Source: Chloroflexota bacterium (lineage in GTDB: Bacteria > Chloroflexota > Limnocylindria > Limnocylindrales > CSP1-4). Taken from it: a DNA stretch of 11,254 nucleotides. Positions within the stretch are counted from its first letter, which is position 1; the number at the start of each line of letters is the position of its first letter. Where the stretch lies: contig JACQEH010000177.1 of the NCBI GenBank assembly GCA_016200675.1, positions 1-11,254 of the forward strand, given 5' to 3'. A program made the translations under genes and the position numbers. Under the pieces are notes generated by a model. That model saw nothing but the letters and a program-made list of their open reading frames with translations, did no database searches and had not been told where the DNA came from. Positions 6,589 to 11,254 of the stretch are shown here, one piece after another.

Positions 6589-7497
6589 ATGACCCGGGCC
6601 GCTTCGCCCCGTTTGGCGGGGGAGTTCGATCTGGCAGGGGCGTTGTCCGGCGTGCGCGCCCTCGTCCTCGACGCGGACGGCGTCCTCCTGTTCGCGGGCC
6701 GGCCGCTGCCCGGAGCCGTGGAGGCCCTGGAGCTCCTGGAGGGCGCGGCGATTCCGTACCGGGTGGTGACGAACTATTCGCTCGCCCATCGGGAGTCCCT
6801 CGCGGCCGGTGTCGCTCGCCAGTTCGGCCGGCCCGTCGACCCGCGGCGCCTGATCACGGCGGCCTCCGCGGCCGCCGCCCATACCGCTCGCCACCATCCT
6901 GGCGCGCCGCTCTTCGTGCTCGCCTCGGCCGACGCCATGCGGGAGTGGGACGGTCAGCACACCGTGACTGCGGATGTCGCCGACGACCCTGCGACGTCCG
7001 TCGCGGCGGTCGTCATCGGTGATGCCGGGGACGGGCTGAGCTTCCGCAACCTCGACGTCGCCTTCCGGGCCATTCGCCGCGGGGCGGCCTTCGTGGCCAT
7101 GCACCGCAATCCGTGGTGGGTGACGCCACGCGGCGTGACCCTCGATTCGGGTGCCCTGGTCATCGGTCTCGAGCACGCCCTGGGGACCTCGGCCACGATC
7201 GCCGGCAAGCCGTCCTCGGTCGTCTTCCGGGAAGCCGTCCGGGAGCTCGCGGCGGAGGTCGGTCCGCCGCGCCTGCGCCGCGCCGAGGTCGCGATGGTCG
7301 GCGACGATCTGGAGACCGACGTAGGCGGGGCCCGTCGGGCGGGGTTGCGCGGCATCCTCGTCCTGACCGGCAAGACCGACCGGGCGACCTTCGAGGCCGC
7401 CGTCGCGAGCGGCCGGTTGCGCGGGCCGGCGCGTCCGGACGGCGTGGGGACCGGCGTCCTGGAGGTGGTGAAGACGTTCGTCGGCCGGCGCGCCTGA
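6589..7497 (+). CDS. HAD-superfamily hydrolase, NagD-like (subfamily IIA)
   Basis: A 302-residue haloacid-dehalogenase-type phosphatase of the NagD/p-nitrophenylphosphatase kind, probably cytosolic and Mg-dependent. Motif I is LVLDADGVLLF with nucleophile D28 and general acid/base D30. Motif II is VVTNYS (T61, N62), motif III the lysine K207 in IAGKPSS, and motif IV VGDDLETDVGGARRAG (D239, D240, D244). The C2-type cap lies between motifs II and III. The closing segment RAGLRGILVLTGKTDRATFE is typical of this subfamily. Substrates of such proteins vary (nucleotides, sugar phosphates, phosphoglycolate, pyridoxal phosphate) and the sequence does not decide. ATG 6589 is chosen because the motifs start at the usual distance. 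It has no Shine-Dalgarno sequence and a -10-like box only 7 nt upstream, suggesting a leaderless mRNA. The gene ends 19 bp from the convergent FAD oxidoreductase gene. Confidence 0.92.
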   Translation: MTRAASPRLAGEFDLAGALSGVRALVLDADGVLLFAGRPLPGAVEALELLEGAAIPYRVVTNYSLAHRESLAAGVARQFGRPVDPRRLITAASAAAAHTARHHPGAPLFVLASADAMREWDGQHTVTADVADDPATSVAAVVIGDAGDGLSFRNLDVAFRAIRRGAAFVAMHRNPWWVTPRGVTLDSGALVIGLEHALGTSATIAGKPSSVVFREAVRELAAEVGPPRLRRAEVAMVGDDLETDVGGARRAGLRGILVLTGKTDRATFEAAVASGRLRGPARPDGVGTGVLEVVKTFVGRRA

Positions 7498-7516
7498 GCG
7501 TCGCCGGTCCGCGCCG

Positions 7517-8920
7517 CTACGGCGTCGGCAGGATGTTGAGGTTCGAGCGAAAGAGGTTCCCCGGGTCGTAGCGCGCCTTCAGTTCGCCCAGGCGGGCGAG
7601 CGTCGCCGGCGGATAGGCCGCCCGGAGCTCGGTCGGGCCGTCCCGTCCCAGGAAGTTCGAATAGGCGCCGGATCCGCAGCCGGCCGCCCGGAGCTCGGCC
7701 TCGAAGTCGGCGGTCCAGGCCTCGTGCCTCGGGGCATCGGCGGCGTCGGCGAACGGGGTGATGAGCCAGACCATCGCGCGCCGATCGCGGTGGGCGAAGG
7801 CCGTCGCGTCGTTCGCGACGCGGGCGTAGGCGCCGCCGAGCACGCGCAGGTGGACGAGCGCCTCGGGCGAGCTCGGGCTGGCCATCCGCCGCTCGATGAT
7901 CCGGATCGCGGCGTCGTCGAGCTCGTCGACGAAGAGGGTCCCGCTGGCGAACGCCTCACGCGTCCCGCTGGGCTCGGGGAACATCGCCGGATATGGCTTC
8001 CGCCCGATCGCCACCTGCCGCGACTCGCCGAGCGAGCGGAGGAGATCCACGACGCGCTCGTCGTCACCGATGGGCCCCGAGTGGCAGAACGACAGGAAGA
8101 CGACGAGCCGGCCGTGCCAGTCCTCGGGGAGCTCGGGCATCGGCGGTGCGGCCATGATGCTGGGCATCACGGTCAGGCCGTCGGGAGCGCCGGCAAGGAC
8201 GCCGACGAGGTTGGCCAGGACCTCCGGCGTCGCCCGGACGATGACGTCGCCGGCGAGCACCGTGTCGACCGCCCGGAGCTGGAACCTGAAGCGGGTGGCG
8301 ACGCCGAAGTTGCCGCCGCCGCCGCGCACGGCCCAGAAGAGGTCGGGATGCTCGGCCGCGCTTGCCATGAGGCGCTCCCCGGCGGCCGTGACGAGCTCCA
8401 CGGCGAGCAGGCTGTCGATCGTCATGCCGAAGCGGCGGACCAGCCAGCCCACGCCGCCGCCAAGGGTGATGCCGGCGATCCCCACCTCGCCCCAGTCGCC
8501 GAATGGCACCGCATACCCGCCGGGATGGACGGCCGCGGTCAGGGCCCCGGCCGTGGCGCCGGCGCCGACCCAGACGGTCCCGCTCGCGGCATCGATCCCG
8601 ATGTCGTCGAGGCGCGAAACGTCGAGCACGATCGCGTCATCGGCGACGCCGTAGCCGACCGCGCTGTGCCCGCCAGCGCGGACGGCCAGGCGGATGCCAC
8701 GGTCACCCGCGAAGCGCACGGTCGCGACGATGTCCTCGACGCTCCTGGCGAGCACGATCGCGGCCGGCCGTCGGTCGATCGCCGCGTTGGCAACGAGCCG
8801 GGCGCCCTCGTAGCGTGCATCCCCGGGCAGGACGACGCGGTCGTCGAGAAGCCCGGGCACATGCAGGCCGGTCGGGTTCCGGTGGTCGTTCCGGAGATCA
8901 GGAGGCGGGACGTCGGCCAT
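7517..8920 (-). CDS. FAD-binding oxidoreductase with BBE domain (berberine-bridge-enzyme type)
   Basis: A 467-residue flavoenzyme of the PCMH / vanillyl-alcohol-oxidase superfamily, oxidising an unknown (often sugar or alcohol) substrate. The FAD-binding domain spans about 50-225. It includes RAGGHSAVGYG, where H85 is the usual site of the 8-alpha-histidyl-FAD bond, and GDWGEVGIAGITLGGGVGWL (141-160), followed by DLFWAVRGGGGNFGVAT. In bicovalent relatives a cysteine follows GD/GV before the VGxGG motif; here that position is W143, so single covalent attachment is predicted. The C-terminus has the BBE signature YDPGNLFRSNLNI. There is no signal peptide, so the protein should be cytosolic. ATG 8920 has no Shine-Dalgarno sequence but a -10-like TAGACT ending 12 nt upstream. 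The gene is divergent from the aldehyde dehydrogenase gene and converges with the HAD gene. Confidence 0.93.
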   Translation of the reverse strand: MADVPPPDLRNDHRNPTGLHVPGLLDDRVVLPGDARYEGARLVANAAIDRRPAAIVLARSVEDIVATVRFAGDRGIRLAVRAGGHSAVGYGVADDAIVLDVSRLDDIGIDAASGTVWVGAGATAGALTAAVHPGGYAVPFGDWGEVGIAGITLGGGVGWLVRRFGMTIDSLLAVELVTAAGERLMASAAEHPDLFWAVRGGGGNFGVATRFRFQLRAVDTVLAGDVIVRATPEVLANLVGVLAGAPDGLTVMPSIMAAPPMPELPEDWHGRLVVFLSFCHSGPIGDDERVVDLLRSLGESRQVAIGRKPYPAMFPEPSGTREAFASGTLFVDELDDAAIRIIERRMASPSSPEALVHLRVLGGAYARVANDATAFAHRDRRAMVWLITPFADAADAPRHEAWTADFEAELRAAGCGSGAYSNFLGRDGPTELRAAYPPATLARLGELKARYDPGNLFRSNLNILPTP

Positions 8921-8932
8921 AGCGATGAGGAG

Positions 8933-8942
8933 AGTCTAGACT
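8933..8942. promoter_or_regulatory. Palindromic divergent -10-like element AGTCTAGACT
   Basis: The 10-bp sequence is its own reverse complement, giving TAGACT (TAnnnT) on both strands. On the minus strand the box ends 12 nt before the FAD oxidoreductase ATG. On the plus strand it ends 68 nt before the aldehyde dehydrogenase ATG at 9011, which has its own Shine-Dalgarno sequence. It can be read as a symmetric bidirectional -10, or as an operator for a dimeric repressor; the sequence does not separate these. Confidence 0.42.
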
Positions 8943-8997
8943 GGCGGCAACGCCGGATTGCAGGCTGGGCGCACTTCCTGATGCCCGTCTCGAACGT

Positions 8998-9001
8998 GGA
9001 G
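8998..9001 (+). promoter_or_regulatory. Shine-Dalgarno GGAG for the start at 9011
   Basis: GGAG lies 9 nt before ATG 9011. The in-frame ATG at 8981 (ten codons earlier) has no comparable site, so 9011 is preferred. Confidence 0.5.
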
Positions 9002-9010
9002 ACCTCCCGA

Positions 9011-10433
9011 ATGACCACCGAGTCCAAGCCCCGAATCAAGATCACCTACGCCACGCTGCGCAACGACAACGAGGAGCTCCACGCCCTGTACGAGGCGGGC
9101 GTGACGGCCTCGGAGGCGGGCTTCGGGCGCCACCACCGCAACTACATCGACGGGCAGTGGGTCGAGGGCGGGGCCGGCACGTTCGAGCTCCGAACCCCGA
9201 TCGACACGGACATCGTCGGCGGACATGGCCTACGAGGTCGGCAAGAACCGGCTCGAGGCGCTGGGCGAGGTCGAGGAGGCGGCCGACCTCCTCCGCTACT
9301 ACAGCCAGACGATGGAGGACAACGCGGGCTACGACCACCCGATGGACAACCTCGGGGATCTGTCCGTCCACACCCGGACCGTCCTCCGGCCGCACGGCGT
9401 CTTCGCGGTCATCAGTCCCTTCAACTTCCCGATGGCCCTTGCAGCCGGCCCGATCGGGGCGGCCGCGATGGCCGGCAACACCGTCGTCTTCAAGCCCAGC
9501 TCGACCTCGCCGCTGACGGGCGTCAACCTCGTCCAGTGCTTCGTCGATGCGGGCGTCCCGGCCGGGGTGATCAACCTGGTCATGGGTCCGGGCGAGACGG
9601 TCGGCGACGAGCTCCAGACGAACCCCGGCATCGACGGCATCGTCTTCACCGGGTCGTACGACGTGGGCTTCAAGCTCTTCAAGTCGTTCTCGACCTTCTG
9701 GCCTCGGCCGTGCATCGTCGAGATGGGTGGCAAGAACCCGGCCATCGTGACCCGCAAGGCGGACCTCGAGGAGGCGGCCGAGGGGATCATGCGGTCCGCC
9801 TTCGGCTTCGGCGGCCAGAAGTGCTCGGCGAACTCGCGCGTCTACGTCGAGGCGCCCGTCCACGACGACCTCGTCCGGCTCCTGGTCGAGAAGACCGAGA
9901 AGATCTCCATCGGCAATCCGATCCCGCGCCAGAACTGGCTCGGCCCGGTCATCGACGCCAAGGCCGTGGCCCGGCACCAGGCCGCGACCGCCGAAGCCCG
10001 CCGGGACGGAACCGTCTTCACCGGCGGCGAGCACCTGACCGACGGCGACCTGGCCCGGGGCTTCTATGTCGAGCCAACGGTCGTCGGCCTGCCGGCGGGG
10101 CATCGGCTCTTCCAGGACGAGCTGTTCGCGCCGTTCACCGCCGTCTCCAGGGTGGATTCGCTGTCCGAGGCCCTGGCTCTCGCCAATGACTCGACCTACG
10201 GGCTGACGGCCGGCGTCTACAGCGAGGATCCGGCGGAGGTCGCTCGCTTCCTCGACGAGGTCGAGGCAGGGGTCCTCTACGTGAACCGCCGAGCCGGCGC
10301 GACGACCGGGGCCTGGCCGGGCGTCCAGGCGTTCGGCGGCTGGAAGGGCTCAGGTTCGACCGGCAAGGCCGGCCTCTCGATGTACTACGTCGCCCAGTTC
10401 ATGCGCGAGCAGAGCCACACCGTCGTCGACTGA
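9011..10433 (+). pseudogene. Aldehyde dehydrogenase (P5C dehydrogenase type) with internal deletion and frameshift
   Basis: The intact enzyme would oxidise a semialdehyde, most likely glutamate-gamma-semialdehyde, to the acid with NAD. Residues 1-69 (9011-9217) read as the family N-terminus, including HHRNYIDGQWVEGG and RTPIDTDIV. The rest (about 9219-10433) lies in another frame and resumes at ADMAYEVGKNRLEALGEVEE. Homologues have about 50 residues between these points, so roughly 150 bp are missing and the frame is broken. The remainder is well preserved: PFNFPMALAAG, the catalytic glutamate in VEMGGKNPAIV (codon 9720), the nucleophile cysteine in GFGGQKCSANSRVYV (codon 9822) and the C-terminal QAFGGWKGSGSTGKAG. 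The QKCSA context favours P5C dehydrogenase. With no other decay, this is either a very recent mutation or an assembly error. A class III aminotransferase gene follows on the same strand. Confidence 0.88.
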
Positions 10434-10451
10434 CGCGGGGGAGCGGGCGGC

Positions 10452-10580
10452 GCCGCCCGCGCGCACCGCGTCGCACGCGTCGCCCGCGCGAAATCGATGC
10501 GCCGTTCGCGGCCGCCCCGCGCCGCCCGCGCGCACCGTGTCGCACGCGCGAGGTCGATGCGCCGTTTGCGGCCGCCCCGC
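10452..10580. repeat. Two imperfect tandem units of 69 and 60 bp
   Basis: Unit 1 (10452-10520) and unit 2 (10521-10580) both begin GCCGCCCGCGCGCACCG and end GCGGCCGCCCCGC. They differ by a 9-bp insertion in unit 1 and a few substitutions. GCCGCT at 10581 begins a truncated third copy. The sequence begins about 18 nt after the aldehyde dehydrogenase stop and is almost pure G and C. Function unknown; it could be part of a larger dispersed element. Confidence 0.8.
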
Positions 10581-10587
10581 GCCGCTC

Positions 10588-10602
10588 ATTCGCGCGGCGA
10601 AT
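10588..10602. other. Hairpin ATTCGC-gcg-GCGAAT
   Basis: A perfect 6-bp inverted repeat with a 3-nt loop directly after the tandem units. The AT base of the stem stands out in the GC-rich surroundings. It may be part of a structured 3' region of the aldehyde dehydrogenase transcript. Confidence 0.4.
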
Positions 10603-10632
10603 AGACACGACGAGGTTTCCCGTGACCGGGTC

Positions 10633-10666
10633 GGCGTGATGCATGTCCCGAGTAGCCGTGCACGCC
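10633..10666. other. Hairpin GGCGTG / CACGCC with long loop
   Basis: GGCGTG (10633-10638) pairs with CACGCC (10661-10666). CA/TG (10642-10643 with 10659-10660) can pair inside after a 3-nt bulge. It ends one base before the next, stronger hairpin. Confidence 0.3.
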
Positions 10667-10667
10667 T

Positions 10668-10698
10668 GAGTCGCCGGGCGACTCGAATTGGTTGATTT
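10668..10698 (+). terminator. Possible intrinsic terminator: GAGTCGCC hairpin followed by T-rich tract
   Basis: GAGTCGCC (10668-10675) and GGCGACTC (10677-10684) are exact reverse complements around one central base, giving about a 6-bp stem with a 5-nt loop in RNA. The next bases, GAATTGGTTGATTTC, are T-rich, unusual in this window. This fits a terminator for plus-strand transcripts about 240 nt after the aldehyde dehydrogenase stop; the tract is not a clean U-run. Confidence 0.4.
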
Positions 10699-10755
10699 CG
10701 CCACCCCGATCCGTCGAAGTCATGCACCGGGCGCATCAGGGCTTCACGAGCCCGC

Positions 10756-10797
10756 GCCACCCTCGGCGGCACCCTCGGCGCCACCCTCGGCGGCACC
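10756..10797. repeat. 12-bp tandem repeat (three full units and a partial one)
   Basis: GCCACCCTCGGC and GGCACCCTCGGC alternate at 10756, 10768 and 10780, with a partial unit to about 10797. It would read as Ala/Pro/Ser in one plus-strand frame, but no credible gene contains it. It lies just upstream of the putative promoter of the next gene. Confidence 0.7.
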
Positions 10798-10808
10798 GGA
10801 GAGCATGC

Positions 10809-10842
10809 TAGACTCGGTATCCAGTCTGCATAAACTCTATGC
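10809..10842 (+). promoter_or_regulatory. Putative promoter/operator region of the class III aminotransferase gene
   Basis: Two -10-like boxes occur, TAGACT (10809-10814) and TAAACT (10831-10836). Two adjacent inverted repeats overlap them: AGACT-N8-AGTCT (10810-10827) and GCATA-N5-TATGC (10828-10842). This is the most AT-rich stretch of the gap and lies 57-90 nt before the GTG start. The second palindrome covers TAAACT, as a repressor operator would. No regulator gene is present in the window. Confidence 0.4.
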
Positions 10843-10887
10843 GTTCGCGAGGCCTCCAGGGGCCGCCCGCGGGCGCTCCTGACGTCC

Positions 10888-10893
10888 AGAGGT
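10888..10893 (+). promoter_or_regulatory. Shine-Dalgarno AGAGGT for GTG 10899
   Basis: AGAGG lies about 6 nt before the GTG at 10899-10901 and supports that start. Confidence 0.6.
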
Positions 10894-10898
10894 GCTCC

Positions 10899-11254
10899 GT
10901 GGTCCAGGCCCCGTCTCGGCTCGCGCAGGCGCGGCCGGTTCCCCACATCGTGACCGAGATCCCCGGTCCCAAGGCGCGTGCCCACGTCGCCTATGACGAG
11001 ACCTGGACCTCGCCGAGCCTGCCGCGGGCCTACCCGATCGTGCCGGTCCGGGGCGAAGGCCTCACCGTCGAGGACATCGACGGCAATCTCTTCCTCGACT
11101 TCGCCGCCGGCATCGCGGTGACGTCCACGGGCCATTCCCACCCCCAGGTCGTGGCGGCCATCAAGGAGCAGGCCGCCGAGCTCATCCACTTCTCGGCGAG
11201 CGACTTCTACCTCCCGATCTACGCCCAGGTCTGCGAGCGCCTCGCCGGGGTCAC
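10899..11254 (+). CDS. Class III aminotransferase (GABA/acetylornithine type), N-terminal part, 3' end outside window
   Basis: The visible 118 residues begin MVQAPSRLAQARPVPH and continue into the class III PLP-aminotransferase N-terminal domain. Family signatures are PGPKARA, SPSLPRAYPIVPVRGEG, VEDIDGNLFLDFAAGIAV and GHSHPQVVAAIKEQAAELIHFS. These fit 4-aminobutyrate, acetylornithine or related omega-aminotransferases, which move an amino group from an omega-amine to 2-oxoglutarate and release a semialdehyde. The PLP lysine lies beyond the window edge, so the exact substrate cannot be judged. GTG 10899 is preferred for its Shine-Dalgarno sequence and the match of the N-terminus. The preceding gene is a P5C-type aldehyde dehydrogenase, a sensible partner for oxidising the semialdehyde product, though a promoter-like region and a possible terminator separate the two. 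Confidence 0.88.
   Translation, partial: MVQAPSRLAQARPVPHIVTEIPGPKARAHVAYDETWTSPSLPRAYPIVPVRGEGLTVEDIDGNLFLDFAAGIAVTSTGHSHPQVVAAIKEQAAELIHFSASDFYLPIYAQVCERLAGV

Noticed and set aside
6528..6590. N-terminal extension of FabI from ATG 6590
   Set aside because: The extension has no family similarity, lacks a Shine-Dalgarno sequence and shifts the catalytic residues away from the conserved numbering.
6334..7176. A 280-codon minus-strand frame opposite the HAD gene
   Set aside because: Low-complexity Arg/Gly/Asp composition and antisense to a gene with all four HAD motifs.
7512..7524. CGCCG-CTA-CGGCG hairpin at the convergent HAD/FAD gene ends
   Set aside because: The stem is only 5 bp, it overlaps the stop codon of the FAD gene and has no T-run; such stems are expected by chance at this GC content.
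7724..10189. An 821-codon plus-strand open frame
   Set aside because: The first part is antisense to the FAD oxidoreductase. Only a short middle part (9011-9217) is real aldehyde dehydrogenase, and the rest is the wrong frame after the frameshift. It is not a fusion protein.
10399..10704. A 101-codon minus-strand frame across the tandem repeat
   Set aside because: It runs into the end of the aldehyde dehydrogenase in antisense, is repeat-encoded Arg/Gly/Ala for most of its length and has no clear ribosome site. The short MHHADPVTGN part is not enough to call a gene.
10688..10882. A 64-codon plus-strand frame from TTG 10688
   Set aside because: It consists largely of the Ala/Pro/Ser 12-bp repeat, crosses the putative promoter and has no Shine-Dalgarno sequence.
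10434..10898. CRISPR array or mobile element end in the repeat-rich gap
   Set aside because: There are only two units with no unique spacers between them, no cas gene, no transposase and no target-site duplication.

Overview
The window is very GC-rich and gene-dense. Codon third positions are almost all G or C, TGA is the commonest stop codon, and GTG and TTG starts occur. Protein content and style (a GAF/GGDEF regulator, a DUF427 protein, a class V aminotransferase of about 570 residues, FabI) suggest a soil or freshwater Chloroflexota, with a high-GC actinobacterium as the alternative. This is judged from recollection of protein style, not from a marker gene. There is no rRNA, tRNA, CRISPR array, transposase or phage gene. 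Most of the window is ordinary chromosomal metabolism and signalling, and I do not see a convincing new multi-gene system.

Layout. (1) 1-1010, +: the C-terminal part of a polytopic membrane protein, cut by the window edge. (2) 1038-2756, +: a PLP-dependent class V aminotransferase / cysteine desulfurase-like enzyme with a long C-terminal extension. (3) About 2806/3097-4953, +: a membrane-anchored GAF-GAF-GGDEF diguanylate cyclase. Its reading frame clearly extends upstream of its first usable start codon. (4) 5006-5524, +: a DUF427 protein. (5) 5525-5741: a convergent gap with a perfect 10-bp hairpin that may end transcription from both sides. (6) 5742-6527, -: FabI enoyl-ACP reductase, best started at a TTG codon. 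(7) 6589-7497, +: a NagD-like HAD hydrolase, divergent from fabI. (8) 7517-8920, -: a berberine-bridge-type FAD oxidoreductase, convergent with the HAD gene. (9) 9011-10433, +: an aldehyde dehydrogenase of the P5C dehydrogenase type, broken by an internal deletion plus frameshift near 9215-9224. (10) 10434-10898: a gap of 465 bp with two imperfect 60-69 bp tandem units, a cluster of hairpins, a 12-bp tandem repeat and a probable promoter. (11) 10899 to the window end, +: the N-terminus of a class III (GABA/ornithine-type) aminotransferase.

How the genes may work together. The aldehyde dehydrogenase and the class III aminotransferase fit amino-acid catabolism through semialdehydes (proline, ornithine or GABA to glutamate or succinate), with the broken dehydrogenase as a weak point. 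The FAD oxidoreductase is divergent from that pair and might oxidise a related substrate, but this rests only on position. FabI belongs to fatty-acid synthesis and the GGDEF protein to c-di-GMP signalling; neither has a functional link to its neighbours that I can see.

The most interesting pattern is in the initiation signals. Three genes lack a Shine-Dalgarno sequence and instead have a TAnnnT -10-like box 7-12 nt before the start codon, as expected for leaderless mRNAs. The other assigned starts have good Shine-Dalgarno sequences. Both divergent gaps carry overlapping -10-like boxes on the two strands.
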